From the NCBI GenBank assembly GCA_029213065.1, contig JARGPH010000028.1:22921-86920 (forward strand): a stretch of DNA of 64,000 bases. The letters run 5' to 3'. The notes under the pieces are model-generated. The model was given only the letters and a program-made list of their open reading frames with translations. It had not been told where the DNA came from and searched no databases. The translations under genes and the position numbers were made by a program. The first letter of the stretch is position 1. Each line of letters begins with the position of its first letter. Positions 18,616-27,847 of the stretch are shown here, piece after piece. The stretch is from Verrucomicrobiales bacterium. GTDB lineage: Bacteria > Verrucomicrobiota > Verrucomicrobiia > Verrucomicrobiales > DEV007.

Positions 18616-19431
18616 ATGCGATCCAGGCACTGGCTCACGATTCTGAAGGTGTGCGTCTCGCTGACCGTGTTCGCTCGCGGGTGGTTGACGTGGAAATGGG
18701 ACAGCCCGATTCGGGGGCTGATCTGGAACGAGGGTTGGTGGAGTGACAGGATCGACTGGCAGTCGTTTGCGCTCACCTCGGACGCCGCGATCACGAGGGG
18801 GCTGGAGATCCTCGGGGTTTGTTTGATGCTCAGTGCCGTTGTGCCATGGTTCACAACCGTTGCCCGCCTTAAGTGGACCGTCTGGCTTCTTGTCCCCATG
18901 GCCGGCGCCCTCCTGCTAGATGCCTTCGCGAGATTCATCGACAGCGGCAATCAGCTCGGAATGGCGATCGAACACACTCTTCAGTGGGGGTGCCCGCTTC
19001 TGCTTCTGATGGCGCTGAGAAAAGGGGCGATCTCACGTGCCTGGATTGCGGTCGCGGCCGGAGCGACGGTGCTGACCTTTCTCGGTCACGGATTGTATGC
19101 GGTCGGATTTCACGCCGTCCCGCTGAAGTATCAAACCATGACAACCTCTTTGACCGGCTTGAGCGGTTCCGGAGTCTTCACCTTCCTGACGACCTTCGGA
19201 GTTCTCGATTTCGTTGCCGCCGCCGCACTGCTCATTGCGCCACTCCGGAGATACGCGCTCTACTACCTGATCGCCTGGGGCGCATTGACCGCTCTCGCCC
19301 GGATCGCGAGCGCGCCAAGTTTTGATCCCTGGCTGATGGAGACTGCAGTGCGAAGCTCCCACTGGATCGTTCCGCTTCTGATTTTTCTCTACTGGAGAAA
19401 TGCCGCCTCGGTCGGTCTTAAATCAGCCTGA
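18616..19431 (+). CDS. Multi-pass membrane protein of unknown function
   Basis: 271 aa from the ATG at 18616 (a GTG directly before it at 18613 is an alternative). About seven or eight hydrophobic segments span most of the length (for example ILGVCLMLSAVVPWF, VWLLVPMAGALLL, WIAVAAGATVLTFLG, FVAAAALLIAP). There is no motif I can assign. It begins 18 bp after the phosphoesterase gene on the same strand, so the two may be co-transcribed. Confidence 0.7.
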   Translation: MRSRHWLTILKVCVSLTVFARGWLTWKWDSPIRGLIWNEGWWSDRIDWQSFALTSDAAITRGLEILGVCLMLSAVVPWFTTVARLKWTVWLLVPMAGALLLDAFARFIDSGNQLGMAIEHTLQWGCPLLLLMALRKGAISRAWIAVAAGATVLTFLGHGLYAVGFHAVPLKYQTMTTSLTGLSGSGVFTFLTTFGVLDFVAAAALLIAPLRRYALYYLIAWGALTALARIASAPSFDPWLMETAVRSSHWIVPLLIFLYWRNAASVGLKSA

Positions 19432-19440
19432 CCGGGAAAC

Positions 19441-19478
19441 ACAACAGGGTCGGGTCATGGATTCAACCCTGTCAGGTC
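19441..19478. repeat. Dispersed hairpin repeat (copy 1)
   Basis: An inverted repeat (ACAGGGT at 19444-19450 pairing with ACCCTGT at 19466-19472) in a roughly 37-bp unit. A second, oppositely oriented copy occurs at 46236-46272 with nearly the same sequence. It sits between two convergent genes and looks like a REP-type dispersed element. Confidence 0.55.
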
Positions 19479-19482
19479 ATCG

Positions 19483-20223
19483 CTATTTCGATGAAAGGGC
19501 CGCCCTTTTTTCCGCCCAATCGCTTTTCTCGACGCCGGCTTTCCAGATCGTCATATTGTCTATATAGATGGTTCCGAGATTCGTTGCGGTGATACCTATA
19601 TTGTAATTCGCGAACTCAGCACCGACGCCTTTGTCTTCTCCGTATATCGTTGGTCCGTCCTCGAAGCGCACGAGGAACTCGTTGTCCTTGATCTCGACCA
19701 TGATGTGATACCATTTGTCGAGTTCGAGAACGAAGTCACTTTCCGCGATGGTTGTCTTCTCGTGGTCGACGAGAATTTTACTTCCGTCAGGGCCGAAGTA
19801 GATCCTCCGCAAGTGGTGGCCGGCTTCGATGATCGGAAGCAGTTTGGTGAACTTGCCACCCGAGATTTTGAACGAGTATTTGATAATGACATCTTTCGGT
19901 GAACCCGAGAATTGAAGCCGTGGTGCGGTGCCGAGGTGGCCGTTTCCCGCTGCCTTTTTCTTCGCCTGATACTCCGGTGTCGATTGCGTTCCGATGAGTA
20001 ACCCGTCTTTGCTTTCCCAGGTCGTTCCCTGTCCGAGCTTGAAAATGGGGTGACCTTTTTTGACGACGTAGTCTTCTTCGAAATCGTCGGCGAGAAACAC
20101 GTCGCCGGGTTCGGCGAGAATGGGGGTGAGTCGATTGGCTTCCCCGCTCATCCCGGATTGAAATAGGAGGAGCGAACCTGTCACGAGGAGGGTGAACCTG
20201 AGAAGGCGTTGGGGACTTTTCAT
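19483..20223 (-). CDS. Secreted laminin-G/DUF1080-like protein
   Basis: 246 aa with a signal peptide (about 1-26). The middle is a concanavalin-like beta-sandwich: VFLADDFEEDYVVKKGHPIF, GTTWESKDGLLIGTQSTPEY, DKWYHIMVEIKDNEFLVRFE and IGITATNLGTIYIDNMTIWK. This is the layout of 3-keto-disaccharide hydrolase (DUF1080) and related carbohydrate-binding proteins, abundant in PVC bacteria. I cannot identify a catalytic residue. It lies downstream of another secreted protein on the same strand (27 bp gap). Confidence 0.7.
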   Translation of the reverse strand: MKSPQRLLRFTLLVTGSLLLFQSGMSGEANRLTPILAEPGDVFLADDFEEDYVVKKGHPIFKLGQGTTWESKDGLLIGTQSTPEYQAKKKAAGNGHLGTAPRLQFSGSPKDVIIKYSFKISGGKFTKLLPIIEAGHHLRRIYFGPDGSKILVDHEKTTIAESDFVLELDKWYHIMVEIKDNEFLVRFEDGPTIYGEDKGVGAEFANYNIGITATNLGTIYIDNMTIWKAGVEKSDWAEKRAALSSK

Positions 20224-20250
20224 AAGGTAGTCGGGGATAGTGGATCGGTA

Positions 20251-21219
20251 TTACTCGAAACCGAGAGGATTGGCCGGATCGACCGGTGGTGGGGTCTCCT
20301 CTGACGGGGCCTCCGCTTCAATGTTGCTTTGCAGTAAGGTCCTGAATTCTTCGACCCACTTCTTAAGGCTCGTGTGTCCCGGATTTCCTTTCAGGATTGC
20401 GAGCATGGACTGGGCACCCTGTTTCGGTGAGTAGCTGGAAAAGAGGTCTTTGGCTTTCTGCCAGTGGAGTTCAGGGAGTCGCTCCGTTTGAAACTTATCG
20501 AGCTCGAACTGATTCTCCTCTTCGGTGATGAGGACGTATCGTTTCTCGAGCTCGATTCGTCGATCCCATGCCGCCCCGAGATTGCCCGGTTGCTCCTCCC
20601 GCAGGAAGGGGAAGATCGTACTTTCGTAGACGTTTCCAAATCTACCCGGCTCGAAGGACCAGTCCTGAACCTCAAGCGACTTGTCGAGCTTGTAGGCCTC
20701 CGCGAAAATGCTCGTCTTTACTGACTCTCTCAAGGTCTTCATTCCCGAATCCTCCAATTCTTCGGAGTGAGCAACGATATTGGCGACGAAGCCTTCCAGT
20801 TCGGGAATGAGCACTTCCCGTTTCACTCCCTCGGCCGCCTTCAGGGTCAGGACGAGGTATTGCAACTGCAGGCGCAGCGCAGCGAGATTGGATTTGTCTT
20901 TGATCCGTTCTTCGTTCTTCTCGCGCCAGGCTCGGAAATCGGTGAAGGAGGCGTCTTTCGCGTCAAACTTGAGTGTCTTGTGGCACTGGAGGTAGAATTC
21001 GTAGACTGCTTTGTCGCTCGCCGCAGCCGCCTCGAAGGCGCGCACCGCGCTGGTCCGGATAGAAACCCGGTCCCCCTTCAGAACCTCTTCAATCGTCGTC
21101 AGTTCTTTGAGGATGCTTTCCACTTCGCCACCTGAGAGTGGCTCGGAACGGGCCGGGGCTGTCATGAGCCCTCCGGTGAAAACAAAGAGACAGGTAAAAG
21201 TGAGAAACGAACGAATCAT
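20251..21219 (-). CDS. Secreted alpha-helical hypothetical protein
   Basis: 322 aa, not recognised. Signal peptide (about 1-25, TAPARS). The rest is charged and predominantly helical (ESILKELTTIEEVLK, LRLQLQYLVLTLKAAEG) and ends in a Glu/Pro-rich tail (SEETPPPVDPANPLG). No enzyme motif is visible. Same strand as the laminin-G-like gene, probably co-transcribed. I make no functional claim. Confidence 0.7.
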   Translation of the reverse strand: MIRSFLTFTCLFVFTGGLMTAPARSEPLSGGEVESILKELTTIEEVLKGDRVSIRTSAVRAFEAAAASDKAVYEFYLQCHKTLKFDAKDASFTDFRAWREKNEERIKDKSNLAALRLQLQYLVLTLKAAEGVKREVLIPELEGFVANIVAHSEELEDSGMKTLRESVKTSIFAEAYKLDKSLEVQDWSFEPGRFGNVYESTIFPFLREEQPGNLGAAWDRRIELEKRYVLITEEENQFELDKFQTERLPELHWQKAKDLFSSYSPKQGAQSMLAILKGNPGHTSLKKWVEEFRTLLQSNIEAEAPSEETPPPVDPANPLGFE

Positions 21220-21389
21220 GGGGAATCAGGATCTAAGAAGTATATCAGCGGGGGCTTTGTTAGTTACGAGAAATGCCGGTTTTCCTCCTCGGCGACGGAA
21301 GGTGCGAATGAAACCACGCGCACTCAATAAAGTTCTCATGGAATTCATCAAAAGAGGATTGAACCGGGGGCTTCGCTTCCGCCGCTTTG

Positions 21390-22586
21390 TCAGGTCAAAT
21401 CATCGAGTGCCGCCTGCAATGCGGGTTTGAAACCTGCCGGTGAGACCTTGTGGAGCTGAATTCCGGAGCATTGGTTAAAGCGCAGAAACGCTTTCAGCTC
21501 CCGATGGAGAGCGTCGAGGAAGGCATCGAGCTTTGAGAGATGGGGTTCCAGGGCGAGGTGATGAATGTGCAGAAGTGAATGCTTTCGTTCGTTTTTGCAG
21601 TCCATTCGGGCGACCAGTTTTCCATCCCACAGGATGGGCAGCGAGAAATAGCCGTATTGGCGTTTTGCAGCGGGGACATAGCATTCGATTTGATAGTCGA
21701 ATCCGAACAGGTCCGTGATGCGCTTTCGCTGAATGAGTAAATTGTCGAACGGCGAAAGGATTTTCAATTTACTCCGCCCCAGTGGTTGGCTGAGAGCTTC
21801 CAGCGAATTGGGCAAGGTATAAAAGGTCAGTCCTTCGACGCGGATTGGCAGCAACTCCCCGTTGGAAATCATTTCATCCATCGTCGCGGAAATGAGGCGC
21901 TTCGTGTTCTTCCGCAGATAGGCAAACTCCGCCGGCCGTCCCAGTCCGTTGGCCTCGAGGAAGCGGGTGATGAGGAAGCGCGCATACTCCTCCGGTTCCG
22001 GTTCGCTGGTGTCTATTCCCCCGGGGAGGACCCGTTCGGTGAGGTCGTAGACTTTGTGGAAGTTGACCCGGCGAGGGACCATGAGATCCCCCTGCATGAA
22101 GAGATACTCGAGGGCCTGCTTTGCGGGTTTCGCTTTCCAGTCACCGGGTTGTTTTCCGGCGTTGTCGAAGTCCTTCGCCATGAGAGGGCCTTCTTTGCGG
22201 ATGCGCTCAAGGACCATCTCTATGACTCGATCATCGCGGTCATACCAGTGCTCCTGATCGCCTCGCGCGAGCGCCATCTTGCGCGGGAGGCTGAAGCGAT
22301 AGTCCCGCATCGGGAGGTAGGCCGCTGCATGAGACCAGTATTCAAAAACCTCTTTGCTATCGAGAAGCTGAGCGAGCTGCGACGCTTCGTAGCGCGGGTT
22401 GCGGTTCCAGAGGGTGTGATCATGAGCCCGCTCCACGACCGATATCGTATCAATCTGAATGTAGCCGAGATGCTCAATCGCAGAGAGCGTTGCCGCGGTC
22501 GCGGACCCGGTTGGTTTTGCCGGGGGAACCCTCTGCGAGAGCAAGACCAGCTTCCGTACTTGTGGTAGTGAAAGGGTTTCTTCCAT
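21390..22586 (-). CDS. YcaQ-family DNA glycosylase (interstrand-crosslink repair type)
   Basis: 398 aa. Winged-helix protein of the YcaQ/AlkX family, whose E. coli member unhooks DNA interstrand crosslinks. The catalytic QxD element is present (LGYIQIDTISVVERAHDHT, Gln/Asp in IQID), followed by WNRNPRYEASQL and EYWSHAAAYLPM. Later family blocks are LSPFDNLLIQRKRITDLFGF and KRQYGYFSLPILWDGKLVAR. Length is normal for the family. No repair genes are adjacent, so it is probably a single-gene unit. Confidence 0.9.
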   Translation of the reverse strand: MEETLSLPQVRKLVLLSQRVPPAKPTGSATAATLSAIEHLGYIQIDTISVVERAHDHTLWNRNPRYEASQLAQLLDSKEVFEYWSHAAAYLPMRDYRFSLPRKMALARGDQEHWYDRDDRVIEMVLERIRKEGPLMAKDFDNAGKQPGDWKAKPAKQALEYLFMQGDLMVPRRVNFHKVYDLTERVLPGGIDTSEPEPEEYARFLITRFLEANGLGRPAEFAYLRKNTKRLISATMDEMISNGELLPIRVEGLTFYTLPNSLEALSQPLGRSKLKILSPFDNLLIQRKRITDLFGFDYQIECYVPAAKRQYGYFSLPILWDGKLVARMDCKNERKHSLLHIHHLALEPHLSKLDAFLDALHRELKAFLRFNQCSGIQLHKVSPAGFKPALQAALDDLT

Positions 22587-22758
22587 GGTTCAGTTTCCCG
22601 GAACAACCTTCAGCATGAAGGGTTTTAGGCAAGTCCGGTCATTCAGTCCTTTGAAGGAGAGTGCGAATCAAATCGCACAGGACCGTCTTTTGCTTGTTGA
22701 TGAAGATAGTCGGGAACAAAATAGTACCGCAATTCCGGAGAGAATCACCCGGATGAGG

Positions 22759-22871
22759 AACGCTATGCATTTCAGACGAGGCCCCGAGTGCGGCCTCGAC
22801 ACGAGAGTAAGGATTCCGGTCTGTAAAGTTGATGAACTCGAAACGTGATTAGGCTTTGCATCCCCGGTTTG
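22759..22871 (-). repeat. attC-like integron recombination-site remnant
   Basis: On the minus strand this 113-bp stretch shares its central block (GCCTAATCACGTTTCGAGTT and the following CATCAACTT) with the attC-like sites at 34778-34896 and 35264-35397. It carries an AAC-type left end near 22868 and GTT near 22759. The stem pairing is weaker than in the 35-kb sites, so it is likely decayed. It lies at the 3' end of a small minus-strand ORF, the normal place for an attC. Confidence 0.45.
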
Positions 22872-23094
22872 CGAACGGGATGTCAGATATGGTCAACTCT
22901 TGATCAACGAAAGGGGTAAGTGTGAGTCGATAAAGCTTCCGACCACAACCAGTTGGTGCGAACTGGTCACTCCCATCGCATTCAAACAGTTGATCGAGTT
23001 TCGCGAGATAGTCTCCCCGCGGGATGTCGAGTGTGACGTCGTTGTGACTTGGTGAATACTCTGAGGTGTAAGGCAATTTTGCCTCCGGATTCAT
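22849..23094 (-). CDS. Small hypothetical ORF, possible integron cassette gene
   Basis: 81 aa from the ATG at 23094; the frame stays open upstream to 23388 but without protein-like character. The sequence from MNPEAKLPYTSEYS to the end looks like a normal globular protein end. It is not recognised. Its stop lies inside an attC-like sequence, as in integron cassettes. It may be a truncated remnant. Confidence 0.3.
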   Translation of the reverse strand: MNPEAKLPYTSEYSPSHNDVTLDIPRGDYLAKLDQLFECDGSDQFAPTGCGRKLYRLTLTPFVDQELTISDIPFANRGCKA

Positions 23095-23226
23095 CGCACA
23101 CTCGACGAATCCTCCGCTCCATACTGAAAACACTACGGGTCCAGTTACGTGGAATTGCTGAATATGGGATGGTTTGTGGGGAGGCAGGCTATGGGCACCG
23201 GAGCGCAGCGGAGTTGACTGGTGCAA

Positions 23227-23261
23227 CTCGGCTACAGACTCGCGTTTGTTCTGTAGGCGAG
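23227..23261. other. Hairpin with 12-nt arms
   Basis: CTCGGCTACAGA and its near-complement (11 of 12 positions) are separated by 11 nt. It lies upstream of the small candidate cassette ORF at 22849-23094 and could be an old attC stem or a structured transcript end. Nothing else is seen between 23095 and 23434. Confidence 0.4.
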
Positions 23262-23434
23262 GGTCGTGACCTCCCTTTTCTGGTGAATTGTCCTTTAACC
23301 CCCACCGAGGTGTTACATTTTGCCACACCTTCCTCTGCATGATTTGCCAATGCAGATTCAATATGCAGCGACAAAGCACCCAAAGCAAAAGCGTTGGTTA
23401 CGATCTCAAGAAACCTTTTAAGGCGCTTTCAGGT

Positions 23435-23800
23435 TCAGCGCCGCACCTCAAGGAAACTCACCGGCCTTTCATAGATCGCCAGGACAATGCATCCGGCTTC
23501 GCTGATGATGCTGTGAGACGTGCCAGGCGGATGGATGCGAAGGGTACCTTTTTTGACCGTTCCATTCTGGTCGGTTTGGCTTCCGGAGAGAATAAGAATA
23601 TGCTCCCATCCGGTGTGTAGATGCATGGGAACCCGCGCCTCCCGCTCGAACCGGATCAGGGCAGCAGTTGGGCCGGTGATGCCATCGCCGTAGAGACGGT
23701 GAATGACGACCCCTTCGGCAAAGGGTTGCCATTCGATGGAATCGGGATGATCCGCGATCTCAAACAGACCGGGCAATTCGATGCAGGGAAATGTGGGCAT
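23435..23800 (-). CDS. Small cupin-domain protein
   Basis: 121 aa. A single cupin barrel: FAEGVVIHRLYGDG, then VPMHLHTGWEHILILSGSQ (metal-binding His-x-His with the following Glu/His pair) and PPGTSHSIISEAGCIVLAIY in the second conserved block. Metal ligands look complete. The start is 10 bp after the stop of the biuret-hydrolase-like gene, so it is the last gene of that unit. Role unknown; related small cupins act as sensors or auxiliary enzymes. Confidence 0.82.
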   Translation of the reverse strand: MPTFPCIELPGLFEIADHPDSIEWQPFAEGVVIHRLYGDGITGPTAALIRFEREARVPMHLHTGWEHILILSGSQTDQNGTVKKGTLRIHPPGTSHSIISEAGCIVLAIYERPVSFLEVRR

Positions 23801-23810
23801 TAGACGAGGG

Positions 23811-24497
23811 TTAGGAGGAAATCGCTGAAATGAATGCTGCCGTTTCGGCGACGGCCCCGAAAACACCTCCCTGCATTTGCACCATGTTGATGGCGGCCTC
23901 GTGATTTCCCGGGTCGGTGGCTCCGGTTCCATCGGTGAGGAGGAGACACTCAAAGCCGCGGTCGTTTGCCTCGCGCATCGTCGTGTGAACACAGACATCC
24001 GTCGTGATTCCGCCGAGCACGATGTTGCGGATCCCGCGCTGGCGCAGAAGCATGTCGAGATCGGTGGCGTAGAAAGAGCCTTTCCCGGGTTTATCGATGA
24101 CCGGTTCGCCGGGGAGTGGTGCGAGATCGGGAATGATGTCCCAGCCGTCTTCACCGCGGACCAGAATCCGCCCGCACGGTCCCGGATCGCCGATGCCGGC
24201 ACCGATCTGTCGGCTGCGCCAGCGCTTGTTCTCCGGAAGGTCGGCTAGGTCGGGACGATGACCTTCGCGAGTATGCATCACGTGGCACCCCCATTCGCGC
24301 GCCGCCGCGAGCGTGGCACGAAGCGGCTCGATGGGAGCCCGCGTCAGCGAAAGGTCGTAGCCCATCTGATCGACGTAACCGCCCTCCCCGCAAAAATCGA
24401 TCTGCATGTCGATGATGAGGAGCACGGTATTATCAGGGTGAAGTGTGCCGTCGAACGGCCAGCGATAGGGGCGGGAATCGAGATAGGTGGAATTCAT
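23811..24497 (-). CDS. biuH: Isochorismatase-fold hydrolase, probable biuret hydrolase
   Basis: 228 aa from the ATG at 24497; the frame extends to 24539 but the extra residues are not conserved-looking. The cysteine-hydrolase triad is Asp30 (LLIIDMQ), Lys136 (VIDKPGKG) and Cys169 (GITTDVC). The characterised Rhizobium biuret hydrolase, as I recall it, uses Asp36, Lys142, Cys175 and Gln215; here the residues are Asp30, Lys136, Cys169 and Gln209, a constant offset of 6. Other family blocks are [16 protein letters not shown] and QMQGGVFG. Reaction: biuret + H2O to allophanate + ammonia. An allophanate hydrolase gene lies 8 kb upstream in the same block. A triuret hydrolase or ureidoacrylate-type activity is not excluded. 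Confidence 0.8.
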   Translation of the reverse strand: MNSTYLDSRPYRWPFDGTLHPDNTVLLIIDMQIDFCGEGGYVDQMGYDLSLTRAPIEPLRATLAAAREWGCHVMHTREGHRPDLADLPENKRWRSRQIGAGIGDPGPCGRILVRGEDGWDIIPDLAPLPGEPVIDKPGKGSFYATDLDMLLRQRGIRNIVLGGITTDVCVHTTMREANDRGFECLLLTDGTGATDPGNHEAAINMVQMQGGVFGAVAETAAFISAISS

Positions 24498-24586
24498 AGA
24501 ACAGTGATAGTCGGGCGAAGTCCCCCTCCACCTCATCATTTAGATTCGGAGGGGGGATCGACCCACATGCAACAAACTTTTCTTCA

Positions 24587-24823
24587 CTAGGTGGTCGGTG
24601 TGGTGATGGCTTCGCTCTCTTCCTCTTCGGGGACCGGTGCCTCTGCTGAAGTAGTCGAGAATTTGGCACAACCGAGCAGGATCAGAGTAACCACCACGTA
24701 GCCCCCGGCGACCATTGGCGAGTGAGCGATGCCGATCTCCTCACCGTGCATGAACCCAAAGAAGGTTAAGACCGCGGCGGCCATCGAAAACAGGGAGGCT
24801 GTGATAAACATGCGATCGATCAT
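24587..24823 (-). CDS. C-terminal fragment of the NCS2 permease as a separate 78-aa ORF
   Basis: 78 aa with two membrane segments (ITASLFSMAAAVLTFFGFM and SPMVAGGYVVVTLILLGC). From memory, these resemble the last transmembrane pair of NCS2 permeases of this subgroup, where a segment like FIIDRR follows GALILGA in one chain. Here the upstream permease ends at LGASESS and this ORF starts at MIDRMF in another frame, overlapping by 4 bp (ATGA). Reading the junction in the other frame gives SLGVFMIDR, so one frameshift would restore a full-length protein. Alternatives: a translationally coupled two-part transporter, or a sequencing error. Confidence 0.65.
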   Translation of the reverse strand: MIDRMFITASLFSMAAAVLTFFGFMHGEEIGIAHSPMVAGGYVVVTLILLGCAKFSTTSAEAPVPEEEESEAITTPTT

Positions 24824-26187
24824 GAAGACTCCGAGGCTCCGAGCATCAACCCGCCGATAATGGCTCCCCCGCCGAGAATACTGAGTCCTTCGTAAAGGAC
24901 ACCCACTTGCTCGAGCGCAGCGAACCCGACTTCTCCGGCATTCGTTCCCGCGGCACCGAGTGCGTTGTCGATCTGGGTCTTTCCCCAGGCGGCCACGTGT
25001 GGTGCGAGGGCGAGAACAATAGCCGGCGCATGACGTTTCGGACTCTCTTGAAAAGCCTGTGCTCCGATGAGCATCCCGATGTAGAGGAGAATGGGCGAGA
25101 TTGCGACCAGGGGAATGAGCGCGCTCATCACCGAGAGAATACCAAAGGTGGCGAAGACGATGATCATGATGCCGGTCGCGGCCGAGTAGCCGATCCGCCC
25201 GCCCATCGACTTCCACCCGGGATGACCGATGTAGACAGCGAGGTTGAAGGGATTCCCCATGAGACAGCCGATCGTGCTGATGATGCCGTCCGCAGTCAGC
25301 ACCTGGGTGGTCGGGAAACTGTCTCCCGCTACCTCGGCACTTTCAACATTGTCCATCGCCTCGACCAGGTCGTAGATCCCGAAAGGAATCGCGGTCACGA
25401 GAATAATCCCGAGGAATTCAAACCCGGAGAAGACATGGCCAAATGCAGGCACCGGGACGGAGAAACCGAAGTTGGTCAGGGACTCCTTGAGACTCCCGAG
25501 GGACATTCCGCCGATATCACCACCGAACAATTTGGATCCCCAGGCAATGAGACACCCGGCGGCAATAGCGACGAGACCGGCAGGAATCCCTTTGTAGTAG
25601 CGGACGCCGCCGAACCAGCTGAGCAAAATAATCGCGAAGCAGACGATCCCGATGAGAGGCGTCATGAACATCTCCAATGCCGGACGCATCGAGATAAAGG
25701 TAACCGAAACACCGGCCAGGGTCCCAAGGAGGGCGGCGCGTGGCGTGATCTTCCGGATAATCGGGGCGATGAAGCCGCCGATCATGAGGAGAAATCCCTG
25801 AATGAAAACCCAGGCGAGGCCTGCCTCCCACCCTTTGACGGGATCACCGGTCTGCAGTGAGATCGGCAGCATGATGACGAAAACGACGACAAACATGTGC
25901 GGAACACTGACGCCGGAAGGCAGCGCACAGACATCGTTCCGCCCCGTTTTCCTGGCCATGCGATAGGCCAGCCAGGCGTAGTAGGTGGTGCTGAGAAGTA
26001 GCATCAATCCCGTGGCCGGAAGGATGCGTTTAAAAACGATCTCGTCCGAGAGTCCGAGGACGAAACGGAGCAGCCCGGTGAGGACGAGCATGTTGACGAG
26101 GATGTTGGTGCCAAATCCGAAGAAGGCGTTCCAATCTCCGGGAACCCAGAGCTTCGGTTTGAGAGTGGAATTCGGTGTGTCGTTCAT
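24820..26187 (-). CDS. NCS2-type permease (purine/uracil/xanthine family), main part
   Basis: 455 aa with about 12 hydrophobic segments. Family hallmarks: FFGFGTNILVNMLVLTGLL at the N-terminus, GRNDVCALPSGVSVPH, GIYDLVEAMDNVESAEVAGD (the substrate-binding Asp/Glu region), and CLMGNPFNLAVYIGHPGW. NCS2 proteins take up nucleobases or related ureides with protons. It starts 27 bp after the second isochorismatase-fold gene, so the natural substrate may be triuret, biuret or a nucleobase ring. The final two helices appear in a separate ORF. Confidence 0.85.
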   Translation of the reverse strand: MNDTPNSTLKPKLWVPGDWNAFFGFGTNILVNMLVLTGLLRFVLGLSDEIVFKRILPATGLMLLLSTTYYAWLAYRMARKTGRNDVCALPSGVSVPHMFVVVFVIMLPISLQTGDPVKGWEAGLAWVFIQGFLLMIGGFIAPIIRKITPRAALLGTLAGVSVTFISMRPALEMFMTPLIGIVCFAIILLSWFGGVRYYKGIPAGLVAIAAGCLIAWGSKLFGGDIGGMSLGSLKESLTNFGFSVPVPAFGHVFSGFEFLGIILVTAIPFGIYDLVEAMDNVESAEVAGDSFPTTQVLTADGIISTIGCLMGNPFNLAVYIGHPGWKSMGGRIGYSAATGIMIIVFATFGILSVMSALIPLVAISPILLYIGMLIGAQAFQESPKRHAPAIVLALAPHVAAWGKTQIDNALGAAGTNAGEVGFAALEQVGVLYEGLSILGGGAIIGGLMLGASESS

Positions 26188-26214
26188 GGTTAGTGCAGTG
26201 TTAGTAAGAATCAG

Positions 26215-26886
26215 TTAGAGTAGTGGTAGTTTCGACAGGATTGCGGATGAGTGAGTCACCCACCCGAAGATGCCCCCCTGGGCCTTGATCATTTCGAGTC
26301 CCATCCTCTGGAACTCGGGGAAATAGGATCCAACGCAGTCTTCGGGTACGAGACAGTTGAACCCGCGATCGTTGGCTTCCCGGACAGTGGTATTGACACA
26401 GACTTCGGTGGTCACACCAGTGACGACGAGTTGGGTGATTCCCATGTGGGAAAGGATCGCCCCCAGGTCGGTTGCGAAGAACGCCCCCTTCCCCGGCTTG
26501 TCGATGACAGGCTCGCCGGGCACGGGATAAAGTTCCGGGATGATATCCTGACCGGGTTCGCCCCGTACCAGAATTCGGCCCATCGGTCCGTCGTCACCAA
26601 TCGTTTTGTTGCCTTTCCCTCTCATTTTTTTCGAGGGAGGTAGATCACTCAGGTCGGCACGATGTCCTTCTCTTGTATGAATGACAGGGAGCTGGTTAGC
26701 CCGCCAGGCAGCGAGCAGTTCTCGATTGGGTTCGATGGTTCGGCGAAGCTGGGAGACATCGTTCCCCAACATCTCCCCAAAACCGCCGGGTTCGAGAAAG
26801 TCCCGCTGCATGTCGATGATCAGCAAGGCGCAGCAACCGGGATCGAACTCGAAAGGATAGGGCTTCGCTTCGATGGAATGGTGCAT
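26215..26886 (-). CDS. Isochorismatase-fold hydrolase paralogue, candidate triuret or biuret hydrolase
   Basis: 223 aa from the ATG at 26886; an earlier in-frame start at 26958 would overlap the outer-membrane gene and is not supported. Triad Asp25, Lys130, Cys163, with the Gln at 203 (KAQGGIFGW) at the same distance from Cys as in biuret hydrolase. It resembles the neighbour at 23811-24497 throughout ([29 protein letters not shown]). The known triuret pathway, as I recall it, uses two such paralogues in sequence (TrtA for triuret, BiuH for biuret). I cannot tell which paralogue does which step from sequence alone. Confidence 0.72.
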   Translation of the reverse strand: MHHSIEAKPYPFEFDPGCCALLIIDMQRDFLEPGGFGEMLGNDVSQLRRTIEPNRELLAAWRANQLPVIHTREGHRADLSDLPPSKKMRGKGNKTIGDDGPMGRILVRGEPGQDIIPELYPVPGEPVIDKPGKGAFFATDLGAILSHMGITQLVVTGVTTEVCVNTTVREANDRGFNCLVPEDCVGSYFPEFQRMGLEMIKAQGGIFGWVTHSSAILSKLPLL

Positions 26887-26914
26887 GTCTGGTTGGTTGC
26901 GGGTTGGGCTTCGA

Positions 26915-27817
26915 TCAGAAGAAAACGGAAATCCCGCTGTGGAACTGGACGAGGTCATCGCGATGCTCGTTCGGAGTCAGGACACGGTTCCCGTTCCGCA
27001 GGCCATCGTTGGAGAGGTTGTAATAGCGGACACCCGTGTAGAACGTCCAATTCCCGAAATCCTCCGGCATGAAGGTCATTGGTACGCTGGCTTTGACGCC
27101 GCTTGAAAAAACGGCGAGGCCACTTCCGCCTCCCGTACCATCGAACTGCTGATAAAACTCTTCACCGACGAGATTGATTGAGGTGGGAAACTCGAATTTG
27201 ACGCTGCCAATCGAGAACTCCGGTTTCACGCCGACGGTGAAATAGTAGGATTCCTCCGATGTGGCAGGATCAAAGACCACGGTAGATTTCTGATCGAGTT
27301 CAAGCCAGTAGCCGAGCCATGGACGAAGGGCGAAAGCCCCGAGGTATTCGGAGTCATCAAAGGAGAGTTTGAGCTCCATGTGAGTGGAGTCTGGATAAGA
27401 ATCGGTCTGACTGACGAACTGCGTGAACGTGGAATCAAATGTCCAGTGCTCACCGAATTTAAAAGTGAGCCCGAGAATCGGATCGACTTCGTTCCAGTAA
27501 CCCGGATCAGCTCCGGATTCGTTTGTGTGGATCGAGTTCCAGACACCGGCAGTGAGGGAGACATTGCTAAGAAATGCGTTCGGGTCCGAGTAGAGATCGA
27601 AAAAGAATAAGGCGAGCGGCTGGAAGACAACTCCCTCGTTTTCGACATTGAGGCCGCGCGGCGTGATATAGTGGTCGGAGATATCGAGCTGGAAAAGCGA
27701 ATGGAACGGGGGCCCCGAATCAGGCTCAACGATGATCGCCTTGTCGTCTCCTGCGGAGGCGCCGGGCGTAGCGATTGCTGCAATAACGAGTGGAATAACT
27801 AAGAGGAATCGTTTCAT
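26915..27817 (-). CDS. Outer-membrane beta-barrel protein, probable porin for this locus
   Basis: 300 aa from the ATG at 27817, giving a signal peptide ([20 protein letters not shown], cleaved after ASA). The body has alternating amphipathic strands ([31 protein letters not shown]) and a C-terminal Phe (SGISVFF), as outer-membrane proteins have. It heads the transport/hydrolase unit, directly downstream of a sigma54-type promoter (27848-27863). Not assigned to a named family; transport of the nitrogen substrate is an inference from position. Confidence 0.7.
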   Translation of the reverse strand: MKRFLLVIPLVIAAIATPGASAGDDKAIIVEPDSGPPFHSLFQLDISDHYITPRGLNVENEGVVFQPLALFFFDLYSDPNAFLSNVSLTAGVWNSIHTNESGADPGYWNEVDPILGLTFKFGEHWTFDSTFTQFVSQTDSYPDSTHMELKLSFDDSEYLGAFALRPWLGYWLELDQKSTVVFDPATSEESYYFTVGVKPEFSIGSVKFEFPTSINLVGEEFYQQFDGTGGGSGLAVFSSGVKASVPMTFMPEDFGNWTFYTGVRYYNLSNDGLRNGNRVLTPNEHRDDLVQFHSGISVFF

Positions 27818-27847
27818 GGATATGTATGTGTAGTGACTTTCTCGTTC

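Noticed and set aside
23095..23388. Longer version of the small ORF upstream of its ATG at 23094
   Set aside because: The extra translation is unlike a protein and crosses a hairpin; only the 81-aa part is kept, at low confidence.
24824..25216. Upstream extension of the 78-aa permease fragment
   Set aside because: Arg/Ser-rich shadow of the permease gene in another frame.
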